Assembly (NCBI RefSeq): GCF_963662255.1
Contig: NC_085047.1
Span: 14,686,347 to 14,750,346, forward strand
Length of the DNA: 64,000 nt
Direction: 5' to 3'
Source: Cinclus cinclus
Taxonomy: Eukaryota; Chordata; Aves; Passeriformes; Cinclidae
In this document: positions 1 to 13,431 of the stretch, one piece after another
Layout of the letters: the number at the start of each line of letters is the position of its first letter
Numbering within the stretch: the first letter of the stretch is position 1
Made by a program: the position numbers and the translations under genes
The notes under the pieces: generated by a model
The model's input: only the letters and a program-made list of their open reading frames with translations
Told to the model about the DNA's origin: nothing
The model's database searches: none

Positions 1-2309
1 TTGCAGATTCAAGAGACCTTCCTGTGCCTCCTTCAGCCAAGAGTTTTTACTGCAGAAATGTGGATATTGTATGTGTGACATCCCTGCCCAGACTTATAGC
101 ACCAGGCACTCAGCAAGGCCTGGCATCTTGCTCAAGCTGCCTAATGGAAATATATAGTAGGAACAAGTTTCTTTTTCTTTATTCTCTTAGAAGAGATGGG
201 AAGAAATGCCAATTAAAAGTAATGCAGCAATAGTGGCCCAAGAGCCCAATGAGCATTTATTGATAGAAAATTTGTGTCATACAGTCACGCCCACAGGGTT
301 GTTGATTGCATCTTAATATAGGTCTGTAAGAAAGTAAGGCTGAATCAACAACTGGCAGGGACTGTCTTTACCTATTACTTTTAGAAAAAAAAAACACATG
401 AAAAAAATAGATAAAACAAGTCTTAGTGCAACCAGATATCTGCTAGACAGCCACTCTTGATGAAACCTAATATATTTCTTCACTGATCAGAACATTCCCA
501 TTTGTTTGTTACTGTTCCACAGTGATCAGTGTCCTCTTCTTGAACATAGTTTCTACTGCCATATTGAAATTTTATGGGGCATTTTACAATTTCCTTCTTT
601 GTGCAATATCAAAAAATATCTGCAACCTCTTACTATAAATGGATTGCAAATGAACAGTTTGATATGAGAGGCAGAGCTCTGACAAGTGCCAGATGTTTCT
701 TAATTCTGAAGTTTTAGTCATTTCAGGATGATAAAAAATTCAACAAACATTAGTAAGTAGTATGGCACTAAAATGTACCTGAAAATCCAAATATTGCCAC
801 TTTCTGTCTTGATGAAGATTGATATTACTTTCCTTGGAAAACCCTTAAAGACAGCTTTTTCTGAGTTTCTCAAATATTTCCTCATTCTTTGAAGTAGAAC
901 TGGTAAATCTCAAAGGTTTTTGTTTGTTTTTTTTCAGTTCCTGTGAGTATTTGCTTTCTTATACTGTCAGGAGGTTATAAGTGAAAAAAAAAAAAAAAAA
1001 AAACAAAAAAAAACAAAAAAAAAAAAACACCAAAACTTACCAAGAGGAAGAAAACAACTCAAGTAATATTTTCCAAGACTGATGGGGAAAGAGAACACTT
1101 AGGTATTGAAAGAGTTAGGGATTTTTCATAATTTCTGTTCTTAACTTTTTCAAGCCTTCTTTAAAAACTAAGTGTATAAATATTGCATGTCGACTAGATG
1201 TCAGTGTTAATTGTTTTAGTTTCAGCACAAACAAGATTTAAAGAGTGAAAAATAGTAAGCATACACATCCAAGTTAAACAAGGACCTTGAAAAGTACTAC
1301 ACTAAAATTCACAATACAACTACTTCACTTGTTGTTTGCAGTTTTTCCGTTTTCCCTCAGGAGCTTAATGCCTATACTTTTAAATGTGAATTTACGTCTC
1401 TCCCTTGTATATGTAACCTGTTATTTAATCTTGTAGTTCAAAATTTTTTCTTTTTGTCTGTACTATGAAGATTATGCATAACAGAAGTGAAAAATCTGAT
1501 TAATACTATTATCAGGAATCTGTACTAATATGTTCTATCCAGAGAAGTCACAGGTTATTTCCAAGCTGATGTCATTTGTAGAACAAAAAGCATTTTTGAA
1601 GTCCTGACATGATTGGGAAATTTATAATCTAAAATACATCCTCCATGTTAAGATTTTTATTCTGTGCCCTTTTTTGCCTTCTTCATTTTATGAAATACCT
1701 CAGGACCCTGATTATAGGCATGGCATAAGCAAAAGTTTAAAATTGTCATATAAAAGTGAGTACTTCAGTGGTTTACACTTAGAAGAGGTTATTCAAAACC
1801 ACATGTGTATTGCCTGCCTAAACAGAAATTACTGCTGTCCTGGTATTCACCCACACCTGCACTATGAAAAATTTGCCTTCCACAGCATGTGGTCCCCCAG
1901 CTCACAGAGCTCTGTAGAGATGTAAAGCTGCACCAGAGCCAAAAATTCCCAACTCAAGAAGGGAGAGAAGGCTGGGCTTATAAAGAGCTCTTGGAGCCCC
2001 CAGGTGTGGGTGGAAGCCCCAGGTGAGGTTGGGCAGGGGTTTATGGCTCATTAGTGCACATAAGGCACTGATAATAGTGAGTCAAAAGGAACACAGCCAT
2101 GCCAGGCTATGGGTTCTTGGTTTTACCAGTACATAAATACAAGCTAAATATTGGCATGATTGTCTCCAACTAGAGCAAGACAGAAACAGTCATTTCTAAC
2201 CAAAGAGACACGGAAAGCACGAAAGACAGTTCTTGAATTCAAGACTAATACTTCTATAAGGAGCAACTTCTGATATGTCTATCAAAAGCTGTATCACAGA
2301 AACCAGGAG
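1..2309. other. AT-rich intergenic spacer, no gene seen
   Basis: No exon-like open frame, RNA gene or clear mobile element is visible. A poly-A tract broken by single Cs lies at about 984-1026. The short open frames here have no recognisable protein similarity and match what chance gives in AT-rich DNA. In human the equivalent flank of MIR155HG is gene-poor, which agrees with the lack of exons. Confidence 0.6.
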
Positions 2310-3250
2310 AGGAATAGGATATAAAGACACCATCTAGTCTATTCACCTGCCCCAAATGTTGTAGAACTGCTGCTATATTATTCCTAACACCTGATCTGAA
2401 AAATCTCAATAAAGCCCTGATGGATATTATTTAGGGATCTGTGTAGGCTTCTTAACTCAAAGAGTTTACATCAGAGTCCATTATTTCTTCTACCACAGCA
2501 TCTATTATTTCTAATCGTAACAATCAAGAACACAGAGAACAGATTATATTTTCCCTCTTTCTTCTGGTTTTCACAACTGATGAACTGCTACCTCTCTCAT
2601 TTCCTTCCTGACTAAACATCTCCAGATCCTTCACAATTTCCTTATAGGTCACATATTTTAGGAGGTGGACAATTCTTGCTGTTCATTTCTAAATTTTCTC
2701 CAGTTGTTCCGTATTGTTCGTGTAGCATGAGGATTAAAATAAATACTCTGGTTGATGAATACATGGTAAATACACCAGAAAGTTGACCTTCAAGGCACAA
2801 CCTGGCATTTGTCTTTATTGTTCAACATAATTTTCCATATTTTTTTTCTCAAGTTTACCAGGAACACTTTGAATTTTAATCCTGTCTTCTAGTGTTGTTT
2901 GTGTCATCTGTAAATTTGGTCCCTAATTCTTCATCATGAACACTCCTTAAAATTTATTCTCCTCTTCTGGTGAAGAATCACTAATTGACACTCTGTAAGA
3001 ACAGTTTTCCAACCAGTTTTGCACTCTACAGCAGTTTGATCTAGACAATTTTTCTACAGTTTGCTTATGACAATGTAATGTAAGAAAGTTTCAAAATCAA
3101 ATTGTAAAATCAAGTATCTTTCCTAGCACAAAACCAAGTTCACCTTGGTGAATGGAACTGTTTCATGCAATTTGTCCTTAATGAATCTATACTTGAAGGG
3201 GTTTATAAATGTCTTGTTTTGTTGCTTATTTCAGTGCTTTTTGATAATAA
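2310..3250 (-). mobile_element. Degenerate ancient CR1/L3-like LINE remnant
   Basis: Read on the minus strand, phrases typical of the 3' third of CR1/L3 LINEs appear in the right order. They run from the conserved 3' end near 2320 (the 'accatctagtc' phrase), through the part matching 'catctgtaaatttggt' (about 2908) and 'ccaaccagttttgcac' (about 3010), to the 'aatgaatctatacttg' phrase near 3180. All are heavily mutated, so the insertion is old and long dead. The boundaries are approximate. A repeat library search would decide the subfamily. Confidence 0.5.
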
Positions 3251-4814
3251 AAAGTAAGAGTCTATAACTAGATTCCCTTTGTGATGTGCCTACCCTCCTG
3301 CAGACTTTTTTTTTAGTATTACCTGTTTCCTAAAGGTTTACAAAGAGAACTGTGAATCACTTTAAGGCCATATCAAGCTTGCTCTCTCATTTCAAATGGC
3401 TGCCCCAGGCACAAAGCAGCTCCTACAAAACATGTCTATAGACCTCATTACTCCCTTTGCCACCATTTGCACTTTCAGGGGTGTGGAGTAAAAGGTGACT
3501 CCCTTCATGACTGTCCTGTAGACCTCTTGATGACATTTCCCCAGATACTAAATCCCATGGATCATTGAAAGAAGACAAAGGCAATACTTCCTAAAGAACA
3601 GGGTCCTTAAAGCAGTAGCAGGAGTTATGCTTGTTCCTACAGAAGCTGTACACTTAGTGTTTTGTGAGTTATTATCTCATTTCTGTTTGACTCTTTTCCA
3701 ACACAGTTGGGTGTGGCAGATCTAGCAGTTGCTATGGGAAGTATTTCATCCTCTGTCTACAAGAAAAAGTTAATCAGACATCTTCCTTATTGTATTCTTT
3801 GAGATCACTGCAATGCTTTCCTTCCTCAATGAAAGGTAGTTTCTGCAGGGAATAAAAATATGAGGTAGCATAGTTTAAACCTGTGTGCTGTACTTTTAGA
3901 AGCCCATTTTCTAGCCAAATATATTTATTTGGAGGAGCAAAATAAAGCAAATACATCTTTGGCAATGATAATCTAAACCAAGTTATTAGCTATATAAAAG
4001 TCCTTTGAAAGCTAAGGACACACGATTACTTTCATTGTTTTTCCATTCCCAGCAGAGAGGCTAACATGCCTACCTGTGCTCTAAGGGGAAGAAAGTAAAA
4101 AACCTGTCAAGACAAACTGAGAAATTTGATGCCAGTCTTTCTGCTATAACCTGGAATGTCATCAACAAATTTCCATCTCCAGGTCTAAATAGACACCTTG
4201 AAGCAAAGGTTGAGTTGAAATGTGCCTGGAATACTTTCCCAGAACAAACATTCTCTTCACCAGTTTATCAGAGCAGCCTACACTGAGAGCTTCCACATGC
4301 AGAGTCACTCTAGAGGTGTTTCAGCTGCACTTCAGGATGAGAACCCAGTATTTGGGAGGCCTTTTGAAGAAAAGTAGATACAGAGGAAAAACAGGAGGCA
4401 AACCTACTCTAACAGGCTTCAGTTCACTCATGACCATACAGGTTTTCAGTTTGGTTTATCAATAGATTACTATTGCAGCACACATGAGTTCATCTGCTCA
4501 GATTCAGCTTTCCAACGAAATTTGTTCTGTTCTGCATTTAAGAAATACATTTTCTTTATCTGCTTTTAGCAGTAATATCCTAATTTACTTCTTGGAATCA
4601 AAAGAACAGCTCCATATTAAAAGTGCTACAATGTCAGTCACAAATGCTGCTTTAAACAGCACTATTTTGATTGCTTTCTACTATTCTTCCCAATGTGTCT
4701 CCTCTATGATTCGTATGTTTTTTGAATTCTGGAAATTCTTCAGAAGCCAAATTTCCAGAGTCAGTTTTGACAGTCTTCAAAGTCACTGAAATATTGACAG
4801 CAGAGGGAACTAGA
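3251..4814. other. Intergenic spacer, no gene seen
   Basis: AT-rich sequence with no supportable exon, RNA gene or complete repeat. The open frames near 3.8 kb, 4.2 kb and 4.5 kb are short, lack family signatures and are not flanked by consistent splice signals. Confidence 0.55.
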
Positions 4815-6210
4815 TAGAGTCATAAAATCCTTTAGGTTGGAAAAGACCTCCAAGGTCATTGAGTAAACCCAGCATTACCATAGCCCCTGCTAATCCATAT
4901 CCTGGAGTTCCACATTTATGTGTCTTTCATACACCTGTAAGGATGGTGACTTAAACACTTCCTCTAGGGCTTGATTTCTTCTTTCAGTGAAGAACTTTTT
5001 CCTGGAATCCAACCTAAATCTCTGCTGGCACAGCTCTTATCCTGTCACTTGTTACCTGGGAGAAGAGCCCAGTCCTCTCATGGCTATACCCTCCTGTCAG
5101 GGGGTTGTAGGGGGTGAGAAGGTTTTCCCCAACTCTCTTTCTCTCCAGGATGAGAAAATCAGCTTCTTCAGCTTCTCAGCTTCTTCTCATCAGACTTGTG
5201 CTCCAGACCCTTCCCCAGCTCTGTTCCTTTCTCTGGACACACTCCAGCCCTTCAGTGCCTTTCTTGTAGCGAGGGGCCCAAAACTGAATACAGGATTTGA
5301 GGTGTGGCCTCACCAGTGCCCAGCACAGAGGGACAATCACTGCCCTGGTCCTGCTGCCACACTATCACTGATACAGACCAGGATGACATTGGGTACCTTG
5401 GCCACCTAGGCACACTTGGGCTCTTGTTCAGCTGCTGTAACCAACACCCCGAGGTCCTTTTCCTGCTTTCCAGCCTCTCTGTCACTAGCCTGTGGCGCTG
5501 CCTGGGGTTGTTGTGACCTAAGGGCAGGATCTAGAAATTGGCCTGGCTGAGCCTCAGACCAAAGGCATCAGCCCATTGATGTAGCCTGATCCCTTCCTGC
5601 CCTCCAGCAGATCAACACTTTTGCCCAGCTAAGTATCATCTGCAAGCTCACTGAGGGTATACTTGATCCCCTCATCTAAATCACTGATAAAGAGGTGAAA
5701 CAGGGTTTTCACCAATATTGAGGCACCACCTGTGACCAGCAGCCAACTGGATTTATCTCCCTTCACCCTCACTCTCTGGGCTTGGCCATCCAGACAGTTG
5801 TTAAATCAATGAAGAATACACCTGCCCAAGCCATGACCAAACAGTTTCTCCAGGAGAATGTTGTGGGAAGTGGTGTCAAAAGCTTTATTACAGTCCAGGT
5901 AAGACAACATCCTCATCCTTTCCTTCATTTAGTAAGCAGATCACCTTCTTGTGGAAAGATATTGGGTTGGTCAGGGAGGACCTGTCTTTCATAAATGGTG
6001 CTGGCTAGGTCTGATCTTCCGGTTGTCCTGCACATGCTGTGACTGCACTCAAGATGATCTGCCCCGTGACTTTCCCCAGCACTGAGGTCAGGCTGACAGC
6101 CCTGCAGTTGCCCCTATACTCCTTCCAGCCCTTCTAGTGGATAAATGACATATCTGCTAATTTCCAGTCAACTGAGACCTTTCTGGGTTAACCAGGTCTG
6201 CTGGTAAATG
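4815..6210 (-). mobile_element. CR1 LINE fragment, 3' 1.4 kb, antisense
   Basis: The left edge is the CR1 3' end in reverse ('ggttggaaaagacctccaaggtcat' region, about 4835-4860). It is followed rightward by reversed 3' UTR and the end of the reverse-transcriptase ORF: the 'gaggtgtggcctcaccagtgc' type phrase near 5300, a 'ccagcagatcaacac' phrase near 5605 and a 'caggctgacagccctgcag' phrase near 6090. It is truncated at its 5' end like most bird CR1s. The frame carries several stops and cannot encode an active enzyme. The open frames on both strands between 4987 and 5994 are fragments of this element, not genes. Confidence 0.88.
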
Positions 6211-8449
6211 ACTGAAAGTGTCTTGGATAAAGAACTCAGGAAGCCAAGAAGAGTGAGTGAAATCAAAAAGAGTTTTTCTTTATTGTTTCTGATGAAGATT
6301 TTTGAAAAGGAAAAGCAGGTACGGACAATGAGGAAACAGTTTGAAAGTGAGAAGCCAACTCTTACATGGAAATGGTGCCATTCCTCCCCACTGCACAGTT
6401 CAGTGCCTCCCCCAGGTTTAGGTAGAGGGAACATGAGTGAGTGCCAGAGCGGGCACATCAGCAGAGACACATGTGGGATGATAAAGTCCTGGTCTTCACA
6501 ACAGGGCTGAGACCAGAAATCTGCTGAGATGCAGAAATTCACTTTCAAGCACTCTTTTAGAATTACCCTTGTTGAGTGGGAATCCCCATTCAGTGTATAG
6601 AATCAACTGAGAATTGCCAGGATGAATCATAGCAGTGGTTCAACCTGCTCTAGCCAAAACCAGAGATGTTGTTCCAGACACCTTGGGCTTAAAATCACTA
6701 AAAAATATGTTGCTTTTTAAGTCAAAGCTTTCATTTGTCATTATTTCTGTATGTATTTTAAGTCTGCTCTGTGTAAGCCATGTTGCTTCATCATGGCTAT
6801 AAGACTGCAATAATAGCAAAGGGATACATTTGTCCATAAATATGTACTAAATTAATAATTCTTTTTAAATTGTTGCCTGTAGTTTGGTGCCAAACTTGAT
6901 TTAGATTTTTTTTTCCTCTTTGAGGCAAAGGCATGAAGATCTGCAAAAATTAACATAAGCAGATTTCAAGAGATGAAAACATATAATGAATCAGAATGAT
7001 CACTGAACAGCATTCAAATATATCACACAGTGAAACAACTCCACCCTGGGATGCAAGAAACAGCTGGAGTTATAAGGGAACTTAATGGCATGTAGTTATC
7101 CAAAGGAAATAAAAGTCCTCTTGCTGCCTTCTCTCTCCATCTGTGATTTAGTGACCTTAAAATACAAAAACAAATTACTCATTACAGGTGTAGGTCCCAA
7201 GAAGGAAACAAATTACCAGCCAAAAATGAGATGTAAATGTTCTTTAGCTAATAGCCTTTCTCAAGAGTTTATTATAAGGGCTCTAAAAAGTCATTTCACT
7301 CTTCTCCTGTGCATCACAGTGATCCCCATGGATCCTGCAGAAATTCAGGTTCTGATCCTACAAACAGGTTTACTCTACCTTAAATTTTTGAATAGTCCCA
7401 TTAGGTTTGCTGAAATTCCTCTTTCATATGAAGCCAAGCACTGTTATCGGGATTTCTATGACTAGAGGAGTGTTTCCAAAGCTCATTAAAATATTTTTTT
7501 TTTTGAAAAAGCAGGCTGCTGAGTAGGGCAGAAGGAATGAAAGTGAAATGTAGGACACATCATGTCATGTTGAGGAGAGCTACACACACAATGAATATTG
7601 CTGAAATACCTCATATTTTATCTGCATATGCTCCTGGAATAAAATAATTTTAAGTGTATTCAAGAAATTATTAATGAACTAATAAAAAAAAGTAGTGAGA
7701 ACAAGTATCATTACTTTTACTACACTTAATGCTTCACAAAAAGAGAATAGATGCACTGTCTTCTGACATGTTGAACAGAGCAGTTCTCACTTCTGTGTGC
7801 ACAACCACTATAGTGGGCCTGTAGACCAGGAGAAATGAAGGGAAGGCATCACTTTGTCCAGTCTGAGAGCAGAAGACAAGTTTGGGAGCACACTCTTCCC
7901 CTGTGCCTGGTAAGAACCCTGAGTAATTTCATATTATCATACAAGGTTTCAACATGAAAGGTGTAAAAGTGAGAGCTTTTAGATTTTCCTTGTAACATTC
8001 CCATAAGATTTATCAAACCATCCCCACACCAGTGAGATTGTCAGCTTAAAATGACTGCAGGCCACTACAAAACTCTGATTCATTTCTTGAACAGGAACAT
8101 GAAGAAGTGGCTCTTCTCATGTAAGACTCCATGTTCTTTCAGTTTAGACTAGTTTGTTATTCTGGGACCTGATTTTTAGTTTTAAATAGAAGACCTTGCT
8201 TGGGTTCCAAATTTAATTAAAATGTTTTAAAAATTAAAAATACCAGATTAGATTTTCTACTTCAAATAGAGAAGTCAGTTTCCATATCAGTTCTCTAGAT
8301 GCTGGGACACTGAAAAATCAAAAATAAGTAACAGTTGCATGTGACAAAAAAATAAGATTATACAAGATTTTCCGTTGAATTTAACAGCATGTTTTCACAG
8401 TGTCTCTGAGTAAGTGCAAATATCATATCGAGCTTTATATATATATATA

Positions 8450-8488
<39 letters not shown>

Positions 8489-9237
8489 CTATTTGTTCTT
8501 GGAAATAGTTCATCTTTTCTGTCTTAATATATTTGGATCCAGCTTTTTCCAAAGTCACAGTGAAGTAAGTGAGAATCTTCAATAGATACAACATTATTAC
8601 ATATATGTAGGAACAGCATGAGTAAATAAATTCATTCTCTCCAGTCAATCTTTATTAATTTTACATAATAGTCATACAAAATAAAACCTGTTATTCTTAT
8701 GGTACTTATAGTACATGTCCCATGGGCTTCAATATTAAGATCGCAAGACATTAGTTAATATGGGTTTGAATAACCAACTCTTTTCAGGAATCCACTCAAC
8801 TAGCAAGTAACTATTGTTTGTTGTTAATGCCACGTTACACCCTGCAAGAAAATTGGCTTCCTACTCCATCAGTGTTAAATTTAATTATATATTCCAGATG
8901 ATAATACATTGCTTACTATTTAGCTTTATTTTATATAGTTTCTTAGCAAATCTATTCCAAAGGAAAAGTCTGGGAAATTCATACTGCTTTTAAAAAATAA
9001 GTGGGAGCATGTATGCCAACCCAAAAGTTTTATTGTTGTGGTTTTAAATTAAATACCACACGTGTTTGGTATTTAACAGACAAATTACCTTACTTAGTAG
9101 CCTGACCCCCAGAAGGAACTGAGCATCCCAGATTTCTATTGATGTAATTGATTGGAATGAAGCATCCTTCCTTTTCCAAGTCCTTCTAGGTCATCCTACT
9201 CCACAAGCTAATCTCTTCACTCTCATGACCAGTAGCA
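6211..9237. other. Intergenic spacer, no gene seen
   Basis: No exon with convincing splice sites was found. A 126-residue open frame at 7085-7465 has no recognisable family signature. Apart from the TA repeat listed separately, the stretch holds only AT-rich unique-looking DNA. Confidence 0.55.
8435..8485. repeat. (TA)n dinucleotide repeat, near-palindromic
   Basis: Two TA runs are separated by a short 'accat' interruption. The sequence is almost its own reverse complement, so it could form a hairpin or cruciform. It gives rise to spurious Tyr/Ile-rich open frames on both strands. Confidence 0.95.
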
Positions 9238-9510
9238 GGACTCAGAGAAATGGCTGGAGCAGAGTCAGGGTAGGTTTAGGCTGGATATGAGGAAAAGGTT
9301 CTTCACCCAGAGGTGGTTGGGCACTGGAACTCACTCCTCAGGGAAGTGATCACACCACCAAACCTGACAAAGTTCCAGAAGCATTTGGACAATGCTGTTG
9401 GGCACAGGGTGGGATTCTTGGGGTAACCTGTGCAGAGCCAGGAGTTTGACTTGATGATCCTGATGGGCCCCTTCTAACTCAGAATATTCTATAATTCTTT
9501 GATTCTAATC
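9238..9510 (+). mobile_element. CR1 LINE 3' fragment, sense
   Basis: The sequence reads in CR1 sense order: a 'ttcttcacccagaggtggt' phrase at about 9299, an 'actggaac' segment, a 'gacttgatgatcctgatggg' phrase near 9448, then the terminal 'ctataattctttgattct' repeat at about 9490-9508. It is diverged, with length changes, so it is an older CR1 subfamily. Confidence 0.8.
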
Positions 9511-12500
9511 TTTGCTGAAATCCAAATTAGACTTTTCTTTAAAAAATAGTTACTCTTTTTTTTCCATGTGCATGTCTCGGAAGTCAGTCGGAATATAGCA
9601 ACTTTTTTCACAGATCAGATGTTGTGGCTAAAACACAGTCCTGTTTTTTAAAATCTGATAAAATTGAGTGGCATTTCCTGCTGGAAAGAGGGGAGTAACA
9701 GAACCTTTCAGGAGCATGCAATGCCAGAAACACTCCAGTGGTGCAACTGCCTTCACAGCTCAGCCCTCTGAGCTGTGGGGTATGGGGTAACCTTTGTTTA
9801 CAGCTCAGAATGTAAGAAAAAGAATTCCCTGCACTCAATACCCATGGGTATTGTCTTGCCTATTTTACCAGGCAGTAGGAAAACAACATCAGAGTAGGTC
9901 CTTAGTGGCACATCTAAACAAAGGTATAACGTGTACTTCTACAAATCTGGGAGGAAATTCCTTCCCTATCCACTCTTTTATGTCTGAGGCATTTCTAGAT
10001 TATGGCAGCAGACAAGTAGGCAGTAAATCCAGTCTACTAACTCCAAACAAAGCTGATGATCTGAGTATGACAAGACTTTAAGGGCTCAAATATGGTTATC
10101 ATAATTTGGACTTCTGCATATAAATATCCACAGAAAATTTTGATGTTGAGATCAAGGTAAATGTTCTTGCATTGCACTCTGTAAAAAAGGAATTAATCAG
10201 TTAACTGCAATCACTGCCTGCCAAGAAAGCCCTCACTGTGCCAGATGATGTCCAGCCTCTCTCCTTATTTACAGTGTTTGGCAAATAGAGGTACATTTAC
10301 TCAAATGATTTATTTGAACCAGCTGTAGATAAAGCTGCAGATTTATAAACTCTATGTAGTAGCTTTCATAAATGGATTTCAGATATTTTCTTTACTTTTT
10401 AACTGTGGAATCTTAGAGACTTATTTGGATCATGTTACAGTAAATTCATGTATTCATCTGCAACATCATATGTTTAAAATAAATCAATTTTATAAATGCA
10501 CACCTGAAATATTTTAGAATAGTTCTATAAAAACTTTGGAATTGTGTTTATGTTGCTAAAGTTGTTAATCAACACTGGATCTCGATTACTATACCTATAT
10601 AACCCCCCTGCTTCAAGAGGATGCTGAGATTAGTGCACTTCCTTGGGCTTTTCTGGTTAATCTATGACTTGGCCTGGGCTCCAGGAATAGGATTCATCTG
10701 AAAAAATGTATTATCTAGCATAAGTAGACCTGAACATCTGAGGTAAGTGTATAGGTTGCATTATACACACATTATATATGTGCAGTAAGTCTTGAGCAAG
10801 AACTGACCTTTTCCATGCATCCAGACCTCCTTGGTTTTAGTTTTCATATGAAATAGTTGAACTCTGCCCTAGGCATCTCTTATTGAGATTTTTTAAAAAT
10901 ATCCAGTAGCCTGTGTTGGCAAACATCTGGAAATCTGTGAGGTCGCCATCTGCTGCAACAGGGTAAGCAAATTATTATACCAATGGCTATCAATTGCTTA
11001 AACCAGTAAAATTAGGACAGCAGTAAAAGTTAAATAAAGCCATCTACCTGTAAGATATCGTACAGAAGACAAAAATACATGTATCTGGACAAGCTGGTTT
11101 TTAGAATTCTTTTTGAAATGTCTGGGTTTTTTTCAAAAATAAAGCGTCCAAGTGCCCAGGCAACATAGTTTATGCACAAAAATCTATGCAATGTGATAAA
11201 TGATAAATGTGTGCCTGTAAGTAAATGAACACACATTCTTATATAGTAATTAAATAAAATCTAAAATAAGAATGAGTGTGTAAGTTTATGAATAAGTGAA
11301 AGTACACAGAGTTAGGCACATGTAAACTTATTTTGTGTTATATGAATCATTCTTGACATATGACTGTAACGGCAGCCTTCGTTAGAAAGGGGAACAGCAA
11401 AAACTTCTAAGAAATGAAGTAGGAATGCTTCCTAACGTTCGGTGGTTTGGCATTCTTGGTTTAAGAAGGTGAAGAAGTCATAAACAGAGCCTGCGTGCAT
11501 TTCATGAGTCACTTCAGAAATTAAAATTTTGTGCATGAAGCTATGTAATTTGAAAAAGAGGGTATCTATATGGGGGGTAAGGAAATACTAGACACACTTC
11601 TTGTTATTAGTTTTGGGCTGTGCTTTATAAATGTTCATCTTTCAAAGGCTGAAATTTCAGAGAAACATGTAACATTCAGTAGCTGAAGGTTTTCTTTTTA
11701 TGCTAGAAATGTAGATACACCCTATAGGAAGGGGTTTAAGATCTTGGGCAAGAAGTGTGTATGCACTTGTGTTAGTGAGTTGTAACCTTGTATATTTTCT
11801 GGAATTATAAATTAATTTACAGATCTACTGACCCTCCATCTGATGTTGTCTTATTTTTTCTGAAAATCATTTATTAACAGATTTAGCATTTTGAGAAGTG
11901 CCCACAGTCATCTGAGCACCTACAGGAAAGACCACCATTTGCTGGGGTGTAGATGGAAGAGATAAATCCATGTGCATGTACATACTTACAACGATTACAT
12001 TCATCCTCCAAGGGCAGACTGAGCAAGGTCTTTACATGTCCTAGGAGTAATGGACTCTTATTTGCAACCATCTTCCTCATCTCAAACTATCTTCCTTCGG
12101 CTTGAGGGGTTTTACAGATACTCATCTGTCTCATCTCTCCCACCTAGATCATCCCTTTCCATCTCACCAGATCTGCTTTGGCAGCAAACTTCCTGGCCAA
12201 ATGAGTGCTCTTTTGCATGCTGGAAACTGGAAATCCATAGCAATTTATCACTTTGTAACATCCAGTGCACAGCAACACAATTGTCCGATGTTTTAAATTG
12301 TTAGAAGGGACTATGTCCCACTGAGTGTCACTTGTGCTTAGTAGCTGATAGCTACTACATGAAGCTGAAATGACAGAGGTAAATGTGCTGGCTGATACCA
12401 GATCTTCTTTGTTCTACTCTTCCCCCCGTTCTTCCTGCAGGATAGGAGAATGCAGGGAATAGGACCACATGCCAAAAGAATGAGGTTGTGCAGTGGATAC

Positions 12501-13350
12501 ATTTTGCTGGGCAGTGCACAGCACTGAAGTGTTGGGTTCTTGGGTGTTTTCCTTAGCCAGCTCAGACTTGAGCATTCTGCAGTAACGTCATAGTTCCAGA
12601 TTTCACTCAGGGAAGCTTGCAAGCCCTCACAGCTGCACACAAAGAAAGTGAAAAAAATATCTTAAAATGGAGAATACATGAAGGAACAGGGGGAAAAAAA
12701 TTGTTTTACCATAATATGCTGGCATTTTCTTCTGACCAGAGCTTTTGCACTTGGAGACGTCACATACGGTTGGTCAAGAATCCAGCAGCACAGTGCAATG
12801 CTATGATGAGCATCAGCTCCATAGAAACATTTCTGTTTCAAAGGACTTTCACTAATAGGGAGCAGCATTTCCCCTGGTTTCCTGCCACCTCATCTCTCCC
12901 TGTGAGCTCTGTTCTCTGAAGCGTCTTGTCCCAGACTATCACTTCCTTTCCACTAGGATGCCTCAGGACCAAACTACCCCAAATTAAAGCAGGACTTTTA
13001 AGATGCCTCAGCAAAAACTCCGGCAGTTCTGGAGGAGCTGGAACCTCTGTACCTGCTGTGCCCCACTATGCAGAGTTTTATGGAGTCTCTGCTGAAGCCA
13101 CACATTCTCCTGGGCTTTGCACTTCATAACAGGGATCAAGTACTCCTGTGTGCCAGAGATTCTCTGGGTTGAAATACACAATTTGATGGCTGCTAAGAAG
13201 CATCCACTGATTAGCCCAGAGTTAACCTCACATTTGAGGAATCTCACTTCAGTTTCAGGCAGAGAACCCTGTGTGTCCAGGTTAGACATTCTTAGGCTGA
13301 GGTAGCTTGAAATACTGGAATATTCACGGAACTACAACCTACCTACATGG
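9511..13350. other. Intergenic spacer, no gene seen
   Basis: AT-rich DNA with no supportable gene. The cluster of short overlapping open frames between 11.9 and 13.3 kb on both strands shows no conserved protein motif and no consistent exon structure. Confidence 0.5.
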
Positions 13351-13351
13351 G

Positions 13352-13414
<63 letters not shown>

Positions 13415-13431
13415 TAAATAGATAGATAGAA
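13351..13431. repeat. (GATA)n microsatellite
   Basis: About fifteen uninterrupted GATA units run to 13413, followed by a short interruption and three more. It is a plain tetranucleotide microsatellite and probably length-polymorphic. Confidence 0.97.

Noticed and set aside
4987..5994. Clustered open frames on both strands suggesting a gene
   Set aside because: All lie inside an antisense CR1 LINE fragment.
6208..6548. Overlapping 100- and 126-residue open frames next to the first large CR1
   Set aside because: Neither strand shows a family signature or splice context. They overlap each other and the CR1 edge.
8358..8648. Tyr/Ile-rich open frames on both strands
   Set aside because: They are produced by the TA dinucleotide repeat.
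13351..13431. Regular short repeats considered as a CRISPR-like array
   Set aside because: Pure GATA units with no spacers, in a vertebrate genome. It is a microsatellite.
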